DNA of 7,338 bases from an uncultured Pseudomonadales bacterium (GCA_938048505.1 CALIUX010000237.1:1-7338); one strand, 5' to 3'. Positions 1-6,851 are shown, counted from the stretch's first letter. Numbers and translations: made by a program. Notes: generated from the sequence alone by a model not told the origin.

Positions 1-2843
1 AGGTTATCAGTATTTTGACGCGCAGCCTGAATAATAAGATAGGCCAAGTACTCTGAACGGTAAATTTCAGACGTTTCAGATATGAGTGTAATATCCCAAT
101 AAGACTTTAATTCATTAAGTACTTTATGATCTGCTACTTCAAAAAAATTCGTTCCAGACAAGTGGAGATTAAGCTGGCCTTCACGAGGAATGAGTGTTAA
201 ATCCAGCTCTTGTTGGTTAACACTAAAGCGATGGCGTGGCCCAAGTTTAATAACTTTACCGCCGTCTTCAAATATATCGCTCTTATCACGCAATGCACGA
301 ATAGCCTGCTCTTTAATTGCTTTAAATTTAGCCTCAATATCATCAGCTTTAACCGCAGCATTCAAATCACGTAACCGCACAATCATATCGCGTGACTTGG
401 AGACCAATACATCTGAAGCAAAATATGTATTCAATTCATCGAGCTGGGTAAATTTAAGTGAGCGTTTTTCTATACTAGTAAGAATGCGTTCCGCCGCATC
501 CGATACAGCCGATGCCTTACGTTGCTGTTCATCTAGCAACTGCTGTTTATGTGATTCAAAGGCTTCATGCACTTCATCACGCTTAGCCATAATATCGGCT
601 AAGAACTCATCTATTTCACTAAACTGGCTTTCGAATTCTTCTAGTTGAACTAACAAACGAGCATGTTGCTCGTCGCAACGGTCAGGCGTTGTAGATTGTC
701 CTAACGCATTATTAATACTTTGGGAAAATAGTTTGAACTGAGCTGAGAATTGAGCATGCGCTTCAGCTGACCCCATGTTCTTTTGCTTGTTTTGAATTCT
801 CGCTTTACTTTGGTTGAGCTTGGCGTAGATTTCAGAAATAGCATCAATAATTTGGGTACGCACATTTGCATCTGCCACGTTCAATGTGGCCATCAATTCA
901 GATAGTAAATCTAAACTACTCGCTAATGCTTGTATTTTTTCAAGAATCGGCTCCAACTCTAGTGTGGTAGAAGCTTTTTCTGCCTCGATATCGAGCGTTT
1001 GAATGTGCTCATCATAAGGCTGTAGCGCTATAGGGCCAGATAGGAAATCAACGGTTTTTTGACTAAGCTCTTGAGTGATTGTAACAACTTCATTATCGAG
1101 CTCATCAAGGCGCGTCTGATTAATATAGCGGTATTCTTTGAGCGTAACTAAACGACCTCTATGCTGGCGCAACTGACTCAGCACATCGACATATCCTTCA
1201 ACGGTTTCCCAATCATTAAACCGCGCTGTTGAGAGCAACTTCTCTTGCGTTGCTTCAGCTTCTTGCATGGCTTTGGCAGATTGCTGACGAATACTTTCAA
1301 CTTTTTCAAATTCATCAATCACCAACTCAGATGTTTTCTCTATCTGTTTTAGCAGCTGACTTACTGGCTGGCATTCTTGCTCAGAAAGCCAATAGTGGCT
1401 ATCAAAAGCTTTATGCGCTGTATGACTTAACTCTTCATATAATTTAAGTGACACACTTTGATTTTTAATAATGCGATGAATACTGTAGAGATCAGAGATA
1501 CCCCGCACTAATTCTTCATTACCTATACGACCATAAAAGCTTTGGCTTTCGGGCTGCTGGCTAGCATATTCAAGCGATACATAAGGACTTTGCCAAACTT
1601 GCATAGGATGCACTCTTGCAGGCTCATCCTCAGCGGTAAAAATAACAATGCGGCCATCATCAAATAAAGCATAACCGTGCCCTAAAATAGGGTTGCGCAA
1701 ACTTTTATCGATCAAGTTGTAACTAAGGAGTGCAACCTGACCTTCTTTGGGCTCATAAAAAACAAATAATGCATCTTCACCGTTTGGCGAGCGAATCATG
1801 CGTTTAAAACGAAAACCCGATATGGCCTCATCATAGGATTTTGTTTCACCCGTTTGCAAATAAAAACCACCGGGGAAGATCACACCATGATCTTCAGGTA
1901 ATTGTATGCAACTTTCACCGATTTCATCGATTCGTTGAGCGGTTTCAGTCAGAATATTGTAGATAAAATAACGATAGCGCTCTTCACGATAAGGCTTTAT
2001 ACGCAAAAGAATCAGCTCGCCAATCTTCGCAAAGCTCACATCTGCATCATCAAGTGATTGCGTAGCATCATCAACAGGCTCGTTATAAATGCCTAGGCCA
2101 TCTTCTGTATTATTCTCTATTTTTAAGGTGAGATTACCGCCAAGCGTATCGACAAAAAGAGTATCTAGTATATTGATATGTGCATGCCTTCCCTGAACAA
2201 TATCCTCGCGCTGGGTGTCGATCCACTCAAAATCATAGGGGTTGGGCAGTTGGATATCTCGCTCACCCCTATTATCAATATAAGTAACCGTCTTGTTATC
2301 TGCAGAGATACTCCAGCGAAAAACTCTTACATCTTCTAAACGCTCACCAATCTGAAAGGCAGCTAAGAGCTTACCATTTTTAACCGCCAACTGTATTAAT
2401 TTTGTATTTTTGTAGTAACGATAAAGCTCATCAAAATCACTTTTAAAACGGGATTCATACAAAAAACTGTCTTCGTGTGAAATAGCCTCTAAGGCATAAT
2501 CACCACCTTCTTCTTGGCATGAAAAAAGTGAAAAAACATCTTCTATTTTTGTTTCTTTTTTGAGACCAATAAAAACGTTATAGCCAAAAAGTATCGTATT
2601 ACCGATTTGAACAATATCACGTGCAATCGAATTATTTTCTGTGCGCACACGTATACGTGCAATAACATCAAGATCCGTACTTCCAAATTCGTCTAATCGA
2701 GCGGTATTGAGCGTATCGATTTCTGTTTTAAGTTGCTGCCCTTGTTCTAGCAAGCGCTGACGAATAATCTCATAGGCACCTCCTTCTGCGACGGCATCAT
2801 CTACTAATGTGACCTGTTCATCAGCCGTATTCGAGCCAGACAT
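1..2843 (-). CDS. Giant DUF3686-type 'DNA repair ATPase', N-terminal 947 residues (3' end outside window)
   Basis: An uninterrupted frame runs from an ATG at 2843 to the left edge, giving 947 codons without a stop. AAGGA at 2851-2855 sits 7 nt upstream of the ATG and supports this start. I recognise the N-terminus as the family annotated 'DNA repair ATPase' (DUF3686): YEIIRQRL near residue 24, then RTENNSIARDIVQIG followed by LFGYNVFIGLK at about 67-95. Residues about 60-450 are beta-rich with blade-like stretches (FRWSIS...YIDNRGERD near 175-196; SPNGEDALFVFYE near 352-364), possibly a propeller. Residues about 460-850 are mostly helical and coiled-coil. A conserved-looking segment, GGKVIKLGPRHRFSVN, lies at 861-876. 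In the family a AAA+ ATPase domain follows near the C-terminus. No Walker motif is visible here because that part is off the window. The 'DNA repair' name reflects SMC-like coiled coils and is not proof of function. It lies downstream of a flotillin gene. Confidence 0.88.
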   Translation of the reverse strand, partial: MSGSNTADEQVTLVDDAVAEGGAYEIIRQRLLEQGQQLKTEIDTLNTARLDEFGSTDLDVIARIRVRTENNSIARDIVQIGNTILFGYNVFIGLKKETKIEDVFSLFSCQEEGGDYALEAISHEDSFLYESRFKSDFDELYRYYKNTKLIQLAVKNGKLLAAFQIGERLEDVRVFRWSISADNKTVTYIDNRGERDIQLPNPYDFEWIDTQREDIVQGRHAHINILDTLFVDTLGGNLTLKIENNTEDGLGIYNEPVDDATQSLDDADVSFAKIGELILLRIKPYREERYRYFIYNILTETAQRIDEIGESCIQLPEDHGVIFPGGFYLQTGETKSYDEAISGFRFKRMIRSPNGEDALFVFYEPKEGQVALLSYNLIDKSLRNPILGHGYALFDDGRIVIFTAEDEPARVHPMQVWQSPYVSLEYASQQPESQSFYGRIGNEELVRGISDLYSIHRIIKNQSVSLKLYEELSHTAHKAFDSHYWLSEQECQPVSQLLKQIEKTSELVIDEFEKVESIRQQSAKAMQEAEATQEKLLSTARFNDWETVEGYVDVLSQLRQHRGRLVTLKEYRYINQTRLDELDNEVVTITQELSQKTVDFLSGPIALQPYDEHIQTLDIEAEKASTTLELEPILEKIQALASSLDLLSELMATLNVADANVRTQIIDAISEIYAKLNQSKARIQNKQKNMGSAEAHAQFSAQFKLFSQSINNALGQSTTPDRCDEQHARLLVQLEEFESQFSEIDEFLADIMAKRDEVHEAFESHKQQLLDEQQRKASAVSDAAERILTSIEKRSLKFTQLDELNTYFASDVLVSKSRDMIVRLRDLNAAVKADDIEAKFKAIKEQAIRALRDKSDIFEDGGKVIKLGPRHRFSVNQQELDLTLIPREGQLNLHLSGTNFFEVADHKVLNELKSYWDITLISETSEIYRSEYLAYLIIQAARQNTDN

Positions 2844-2871
2844 AAAAAATTCCTTTATAGCAAGAGATAAC

Positions 2872-2899
2872 AATATAAAAATTGAAAGGGCAAATTCAA
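2872..2899 (-). promoter_or_regulatory. Putative sigma70-type promoter of the giant ATPase gene
   Basis: On the minus strand, TTGAAT (2899-2894, 4 of 6 to TTGACA) is followed after 16 nt by TATATT (2877-2872, 5 of 6 to TATAAT). Transcription would begin around 2865, leaving a leader of about 20 nt that contains the AAGGA ribosome site. This would let the ATPase be transcribed separately from the flotillin operon. It is a motif match in AT-rich DNA, so it is only moderately supported. Confidence 0.45.
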
Positions 2900-2909
2900 A
2901 TATGAATTT
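2892..2909. repeat. Short inverted repeat overlapping the putative -35 box
   Basis: AAATTCA (2892-2898) and TGAATTT (2903-2909) form a perfect 7-bp inverted repeat with a 4-nt spacer. It covers the proposed -35 hexamer of the ATPase promoter, so it could be a repressor or activator half-site pair. It could also be chance in AT-rich sequence. Confidence 0.35.
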
Positions 2910-2917
2910 TTTCAGAG

Positions 2918-2956
2918 GGACATCATTAAGGATTCAGAAAATCATTAATGATGTCC
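2918..2956. repeat. 12-bp perfect stem-loop in the flotillin-ATPase spacer
   Basis: GGACATCATTAA (2918-2929) is the exact reverse complement of TTAATGATGTCC (2945-2956), with a 15-nt loop. The second arm overlaps a self-complementary 12-mer, ATCATTAATGAT (2941-2952), so two mutually exclusive foldings or a dimer-binding site are possible. Neither strand has a run of T after the stem, so it is not a canonical Rho-independent terminator. It lies 95 nt after the flotillin stop and about 20 nt upstream of the putative ATPase -35 box. It may protect the 3' end of the flotillin mRNA or act as an operator. Confidence 0.6.
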
Positions 2957-3050
2957 TATTAGCTATACACTTCTTTGGTAAAACAATGCAAGCAGCTCTA
3001 CAACAAAACAAGCAAAGCTTTTATTAATATGCTTTACATTAAAAATCTCT

Positions 3051-5051
3051 TTAAGACGGTTCACTCGTTTTTTTAACATCAGTATTTTGTAGTGCATCAG
3101 GTAATTTAATGCCTGCGAATTTTTCAAGCAACCCTGAAATAGTCTCGCTTTTTCCGGCTAAGCCATCGATGGCTTTACCCATAGAAAGTGCTTTACCAAA
3201 GTTATTAAAGAGGTGATCTTCCCCCCCAACAATATCAATTTTGGCATTTTCAAGCGCAACAGCTAGTACTTCTGCGTTCTCTTTAGCAATATCTTTGCCT
3301 GCATCAATTGAAGCCAGAGCTTCTTTGAGTGCTGCTTCTAAGGTCATACGGAATTCTTCATGCGAACGAGCGTCTTCACTCATTTTGCTCATCGCATCAA
3401 ACTTCTCGACTAAACCATCTGCCTCGGCCCTAAATTGTTCGCGAGTCACGTTAGCGGTGGCCAAGCCCACTTCTTTTTCAGCCTGAGCAGTAGAAAGACC
3501 TTTTGCTGCAATGACTTCAGCTTCGGCTTTACCTTCTTCTCGTAACGCATCAGCCTGCGCATTACCTTTAGAGGCAATAACATCTGCTTCTGCAGTGCCT
3601 TTAACTTGCGTGATTTTTGCTTCAGCCAAGCCTTCTTTTTCCATTGATTCGGCTTTTGCTGATTGTACACTCGCTTCAGCCAAGCCTGGCGCAGCCACTT
3701 CAACACGTAAGGCTTCGGCCATTTTCTTTTTGGCTTCAGCTTGTTTAGCAGAGGCTTCTAGCTCTGCCTCTGCCATTGTTGTGACTTCAACTGCTTTATG
3801 TTTAGCTGCAATTTCTTCTGCTTCGGCCGCTTTTACTTGGCGTACCTTTTCTTCTTCAGCTTGCGCTTCCGCAGCCAAGACTTGTATTTGCTTTTTACGA
3901 TCAGCTTCTGATACTTCTCGTACTTCATTAATGCGCTCTTCTTCAATAGCAACCGTTTTATCAACTGCTACACGCTCACGAATAACATTTGCAATCTCTT
4001 TACGCTCAACCTCAATGGCTTTTTCAGCTTCGATCTTTTGAATTTCAACTTCTCTCTCACGAGAAACCGTTTCAAGATCACGGGCGCGCGTCACTTTTTC
4101 TTCTTCTATCGCGACAGCACGCATGCGGTTTTGCTCAGCCACCTCAATTTCACGGCGCTGGTTTTCTGTTTGCACTTGTAGGTCTTGCTCAACCTGAATA
4201 GTCGTTAGATCAGCTCGACGGCGCTCTTCTTCTTGCACCTTTCGTGTCTCGGCCTCTTCTCTTGCTTTTAAGGTTGCGATCTCACGTGCTTGGCGCGCCT
4301 CTGCGTCGGCTTGCTGTCTCTCAAGCTCAAGCATGGCTTCTTTTGTTTCGACATTCTTTTTAGTAATGGCAAGTTCTTCATCACGCTCAAGATCATTGGT
4401 AAATACATTTTGACTAGCCGTGAGCTCTGTGATTTTTTTGATGCCTTCTGCATCCAATATATTATTAGGGTCAAGTGCGGCTTTAGGTGTTTGCTCTAAG
4501 TAGTCGATTGCGACATCTTCTAAAATATAACCGTTCAGATCATTACCAATCACTTCGATGATCTTATCTCTAAACTCTTGGCGGTCTTCAAATAATTTAA
4601 CAAAATCCAGCTGTTTACCCACTGTTTTCAGTGCTTCTGAAAACTTTGCATTAAACAGCTCATTTACGGCGTCTTTATCACTGGCTCTTGCAGAACCCAG
4701 TGATTTAGCGACTTTTAGTACGTCTTGCTGTGTTTCATTAACGCGCAAATAAAATGCAACGGTAATATCGGCACGCATATTATCATTACAAATCAGGCCT
4801 TCTTTACCTCGTCGATCCACTTCTAAAGTGATCAAGGAGATACGCATAAATTCCTTTTTATGAATCACAGGGATAACTAACGCACCTGAGAAATGCACAG
4901 AGGGTATTGCCCCCAACCCATTTTTAATTAAGGCTGTGCCCTGCTCTACTTTGACATAACATGCTTTAACAACAACCAGTATTGCTAAGACAGTTAAAAC
5001 TACGAATCCTAAACCACTAAAAAAAATGGCCATACCTGTCGACTCAATCAT
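3051..5051 (-). CDS. yqiK: YqiK-type flotillin / SPFH (band 7) membrane scaffold protein
   Basis: This 666-residue protein has one N-terminal membrane segment (about 8-29) followed by an SPFH/band 7 domain (about 30-200). Landmarks are LIKNGLGAIPSVHFSGALVI at 41-60 and LDPNNILDAEGIKKIT at 193-208, which resemble E. coli YqiK. From about 215 to 545 it is a long charged coiled coil rich in E, A, K and R. Imperfect repeats of the type AEADVIASKG / AEAEVIAAKG occur at 487-518. A C-terminal segment (about 600-666) follows IDIVGG at 605-610. It is longer than E. coli YqiK (about 550), mainly in the coiled coil. Flotillins oligomerise on the cytoplasmic face of the inner membrane and organise membrane microdomains. 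AAGGGA (5064-5059) lies 7 nt before the ATG and overlaps the yqiJ-like stop codon, which implies translational coupling. No clear terminator follows. Confidence 0.93.
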   Translation of the reverse strand: MIESTGMAIFFSGLGFVVLTVLAILVVVKACYVKVEQGTALIKNGLGAIPSVHFSGALVIPVIHKKEFMRISLITLEVDRRGKEGLICNDNMRADITVAFYLRVNETQQDVLKVAKSLGSARASDKDAVNELFNAKFSEALKTVGKQLDFVKLFEDRQEFRDKIIEVIGNDLNGYILEDVAIDYLEQTPKAALDPNNILDAEGIKKITELTASQNVFTNDLERDEELAITKKNVETKEAMLELERQQADAEARQAREIATLKAREEAETRKVQEEERRRADLTTIQVEQDLQVQTENQRREIEVAEQNRMRAVAIEEEKVTRARDLETVSREREVEIQKIEAEKAIEVERKEIANVIRERVAVDKTVAIEEERINEVREVSEADRKKQIQVLAAEAQAEEEKVRQVKAAEAEEIAAKHKAVEVTTMAEAELEASAKQAEAKKKMAEALRVEVAAPGLAEASVQSAKAESMEKEGLAEAKITQVKGTAEADVIASKGNAQADALREEGKAEAEVIAAKGLSTAQAEKEVGLATANVTREQFRAEADGLVEKFDAMSKMSEDARSHEEFRMTLEAALKEALASIDAGKDIAKENAEVLAVALENAKIDIVGGEDHLFNNFGKALSMGKAIDGLAGKSETISGLLEKFAGIKLPDALQNTDVKKTSEPS

Positions 5052-5062
5052 TATTTTTTCCC

Positions 5063-5746
5063 TTACAGTGTTTTATTTGTAAATTCTTTTTCAGATACAA
5101 CATGGTAAATATTTTCACTTTCAACATAATCCAACAGTACTATTCGCTCACCTTTATTAAAGATTTCATCAGAATAGGAGCGCACTTTCAAAACTAGCCC
5201 GGCCGCACCGTCGTCCATATGCGCCTCACCAAATACTTTATCAACACGAGAGGTCCGCACCACGGCTACCTGACCTAATACCTTCTTTTCAACCGAAGCA
5301 TCCATTTTCATAAAAAGTTTACGCAGTGGTCTAACAACAATGGATGTCATAAGCAAGGACAAGTAGGTTGCGCCAATAAAGATCACTACATTGAACAATA
5401 AACCCAGCAACGCACCCAACTTTATCAGTGATAGAGCATACACTGCATAAGAACTGATCATCCAACCGAATAAACTCAGAAAACTAAGGGTAATTATGAA
5501 AGGCACATGATTAAGCCCAAGCTTAGCCAAAACAAAGCTGAGTCCGCCTAAAAAACCCGCACTTTCAGCCCCTTCTACTCCTGAAAAATCCAAAAAATCC
5601 AAAAAATCGATATCAACAGCGCCCAGCATAGCAATCAACCAAAAGATTGCACAAAACAAACAAAAGAACGAAAAAATAACAGTCGGAAAACTACTAATGA
5701 TTGTATAAAACGGGGTCATGTTATCGCTTAGCAATACGGCAAACAT
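5063..5746 (-). CDS. yqiJ: YqiJ-like (DUF1449/NfeD-related) membrane protein with C-terminal OB-fold
   Basis: A 227-residue protein with three hydrophobic segments: about 15-42, 82-103 and 107-137. The loop after the first contains an acidic/aromatic stretch, DIDFLDFLDF (45-54), then a glycine-rich turn. The C-terminal part (about 155-218) reads as an OB-fold of the YqiJ/NfeD type: GQVAVVRTSRVDKVFGEA, then DDGAAGLVLKVR, KGERIVLLDY and YHVV. In this family the OB domain partners the flotillin encoded next door, as in YqiJ-YqiK of E. coli and YuaF-FloT of Bacillus. I chose the ATG at 5746 because AGGAG (5756-5752) stands 5 nt ahead of it and the protein then begins like its relatives. The longer frame begins at a TTG at 5857 without a ribosome site. 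The stop is 11 nt before the flotillin ATG. It is probably the first gene of the operon. Confidence 0.88.
   Translation of the reverse strand: MFAVLLSDNMTPFYTIISSFPTVIFSFFCLFCAIFWLIAMLGAVDIDFLDFLDFSGVEGAESAGFLGGLSFVLAKLGLNHVPFIITLSFLSLFGWMISSYAVYALSLIKLGALLGLLFNVVIFIGATYLSLLMTSIVVRPLRKLFMKMDASVEKKVLGQVAVVRTSRVDKVFGEAHMDDGAAGLVLKVRSYSDEIFNKGERIVLLDYVESENIYHVVSEKEFTNKTL
5584..5610. repeat. 9-bp tandem repeat inside the yqiJ-like gene
   Basis: Two exact copies of AAAAATCCA (5584-5592, 5593-5601) and a third, AAAAATCGA (5602-5610), lie head to tail. In the coding direction they produce the DFL-DFL-DF reiteration in the loop after the first membrane segment. Gain or loss of a unit would add or remove three residues without shifting the frame. 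Confidence 0.8.
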
Positions 5747-5940
5747 ATTCACTCCTAAATCTCTCTTAATACAAGATGCACACTCTTGAGTAGAGGGTTC
5801 ATCAAAGTGCGTTAGGCCATGCTTTCTATAGACTGTAATCTCAACAAATGCGACCAATACAAGCTATAAAGTCCTATAAACGTACACTGTGTCACCCATA
5901 AGTAAGGCAGGCCCACGCTTTAGTGTTATTCATCTTACAT
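5747..5940 (-). promoter_or_regulatory. Leader and presumed promoter region of the yqiJ-yqiK operon
   Basis: This stretch separates the mocA-side repeats from the yqiJ-like start and must hold the operon's promoter unless transcription reads through from mocA. I find no convincing -35/-10 pair. On the minus strand GTGACA (near 5894) resembles a -35 box, but no good -10 box follows at the right distance. TATAGA (5832-5827) is a possible -10 box with a poor -35. A 7-bp direct repeat, CTATAAA, occurs at 5864-5870 and 5874-5880 (period 10). ACAC-T-GTGT at 5884-5892 is a small palindrome. The only clear signal is the AGGAG ribosome site at 5752-5756. No gene is seen here. Confidence 0.4.
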
Positions 5941-5978
5941 TCATTACATGTAATAAATCAATAGATTACATGTAATGA
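5941..5978. promoter_or_regulatory. Paired 12-bp palindromes (candidate twin operator) forming a 14-bp inverted repeat
   Basis: ATTACATGTAAT, a perfect self-complementary 12-mer, occurs at 5943-5954 and again at 5965-5976. Centre-to-centre distance is 22 bp, about two helical turns, so two dimers could bind on one face of the DNA. Including the flanks, TCATTACATGTAAT and ATTACATGTAATGA form a perfect 14-bp inverted repeat around AAATCAATAG. A further TTACAT half-site lies at 5935-5940. The right copy overlaps the mocA stop codon (5966-5968) and encodes its last residues. The pair lies about 195-232 bp upstream of the yqiJ-like start. There is no T-tract after the hairpin and the stem lacks GC, so an operator is more likely than a terminator. 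Confidence 0.6.
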
Positions 5979-6541
5979 TTTTGCAATACATCTTTAGGAG
6001 TATCAATATCACATAAGATACCGCTGTCGCCCACATCAACTCTGGCCATATTGGGTGTGCTGATATGCTTAGCTGCACCGGTATCACCCTGTAACGAGGC
6101 CAAGGCCGTGTAGTATTGCGACTGGAAGCCAACAGGGTGTCCACGACGCCCATTATAAAATGGGGCTACCTGAGGCGAGCCAGCAAGTAATGCATGCACC
6201 TTTAAATAGGTCTCTGTTGTAATCCAAGGCATATCAGCAAGGCAAATAATCCAACCTGCCCACTCCGCAGTGGCTCTTATGCCAAACGACACGGAATGAC
6301 CCAACCCCAAAGAAGGCGCCGGCAAAATCACAGGCTGGCACCTCAGTTTAGTCACCAGCGCATGAAGGTGGGGTTTATCTGGGCTAAGAACAACGCTAAT
6401 CGGCGCACCAGCAGAGATAATGCGCTGTAAGACGTGCTCAAGCATGACCGTGCCATTGGGCAATTTTGCCGAAAGCTTGCACGCTCCAAAACGGCGTGAA
6501 TGACCTGCCGCAATGACCAAAAAGCCAATTGGTTTAATCAT
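5966..6541 (-). CDS. mocA: MocA-like molybdenum cofactor cytidylyltransferase (MobA-like NTP transferase fold)
   Basis: A 191-residue protein of the usual length for MocA. Visible motifs in order are: the nucleotide-binding signature IAAGHSRRFGACK at 10-22, LGLGHS at 78-83, the metal-binding LADMP at 101-105, GRRGHPVGF at 131-139, GDTGAAKH at 152-159, and the C-terminal CDIDTPKD at 177-184. MocA transfers CMP from CTP to Mo-molybdopterin, making the cytosine dinucleotide cofactor of xanthine-dehydrogenase-like enzymes in the cytoplasm. GRRGHPV and the neighbouring XdhC gene favour MocA over the guanylyltransferase MobA. The ATG at 6541 has only a weak ribosome site (CGGA, 10 nt upstream). Just upstream are two small inverted repeats that might affect translation. 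The final codons are embedded in the twin palindromes, so selection on one constrains the other. The exact substrate is inferred. Confidence 0.85.
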   Translation of the reverse strand: MIKPIGFLVIAAGHSRRFGACKLSAKLPNGTVMLEHVLQRIISAGAPISVVLSPDKPHLHALVTKLRCQPVILPAPSLGLGHSVSFGIRATAEWAGWIICLADMPWITTETYLKVHALLAGSPQVAPFYNGRRGHPVGFQSQYYTALASLQGDTGAAKHISTPNMARVDVGDSGILCDIDTPKDVLQNHYM

Positions 6542-6552
6542 TATTAATCAAT

Positions 6553-6585
6553 CCGCTAGCGGTTTTGAATTGCACTGATTCAAAA
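6553..6585. repeat. Adjacent inverted repeats in the mocA leader
   Basis: CCGCTAGCGG (6553-6562) is a perfect 10-bp palindrome. Directly next to it, TTTTGAAT (6563-6570) and ATTCAAAA (6578-6585) form an 8-bp stem with a 7-nt loop. Both lie in the 67-nt gap between the helix-hairpin-helix gene and mocA, just ahead of the weak ribosome site. The CGGA at 6555-6552 is partly inside the palindrome. They could modulate translation or bind a regulator. Confidence 0.45.
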
Positions 6586-6608
6586 TCTGGCTGCTGAGAG
6601 CCTGACTA

Positions 6609-6851
6609 CTATTTGATGCAATCATTTTTCGCAACATCAATGGCACCCTGAATGGCTGCCCTGGCTTTAGGGCTATTTTTCCAACACGTTGAATGCAAGC
6701 GATGCGCTACTTTTTCAGCAATTTCTTGCGCATCGTATTGCGCTAAGGCCTCAAAAGACGTAATGCCGATTTCTTCAAAACGTTTAATCACTGTTGGGCC
6801 AACCCCTTTAACATCTAACAGTGCCAATACCTCTGCCTTAGTAAATGCCAT
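6609..6851 (-). CDS. Small helix-hairpin-helix domain protein
   Basis: An 80-residue protein. Its N-terminal half contains a helix-hairpin-helix motif, LLDVKGVGPTVIKRFEEIGI (residues 11-30), with the GVG turn typical of non-specific DNA-backbone binding. It is followed by SFEALAQYDAQEIAEKV and a distinctive STCWKNSPKARAAI segment at 54-67, which I recall from small uncharacterised helix-hairpin-helix proteins related to Cdd1 or the TfoX C-terminal region. No catalytic motif is visible, so this could be a DNA-binding protein or a small protein-interaction module. The ATG at 6851 has an AAAGAG about 10 nt upstream. It lies 25 nt after the XdhC-like gene and 67 nt before mocA, in the same direction, so it is probably co-transcribed with these molybdenum cofactor genes. 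Why such a protein sits there is unknown. Confidence 0.75.
   Translation of the reverse strand: MAFTKAEVLALLDVKGVGPTVIKRFEEIGITSFEALAQYDAQEIAEKVAHRLHSTCWKNSPKARAAIQGAIDVAKNDCIK

Noticed and set aside
190..648. Plus-strand frame of 152 codons
   Set aside because: It lies antisense inside the ATPase gene, with serine/leucine-rich composition typical of the complement of a coiled-coil coding region, and no recognisable product.
2809..3027. Plus-strand frame of 72 codons across the flotillin-ATPase spacer
   Set aside because: Non-ATG start without a ribosome site, overlaps the start of the minus-strand ATPase gene, low-complexity AT-rich composition and no recognisable domain.
3486..3706. Reiterated coiled-coil DNA in the flotillin gene as a CRISPR or satellite array
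   Set aside because: The similarity is at the protein level (AEA-type heptad repeats); there are no exact repeated DNA units with regular spacers.
3511..4041. Plus-strand frame of 176 codons rich in Ala and Ser
   Set aside because: It is the complement of the E/A/K-rich flotillin coiled coil, and the composition is explained by that strand.
5800..5822. Possible sigma54 promoter (TGGC...TTTG) upstream of yqiJ
   Set aside because: The GG and GC elements do not fall at the required -24/-12 spacing.
5747..5857. 37-residue N-terminal extension of the yqiJ-like protein
   Set aside because: It starts at a TTG without a ribosome site, has no membrane or family similarity, and the ATG at 5746 has a strong AGGAG at good spacing and a family-like N-terminus.
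5941..5978. Rho-independent terminator after mocA
   Set aside because: The stem is AT-rich and is not followed by a T-tract on the minus strand, so the twin palindromes fit an operator better.
5944..6153. Second minus-strand frame over the mocA 3' end
   Set aside because: It is out of frame with the well-supported mocA motifs and has no family resemblance.
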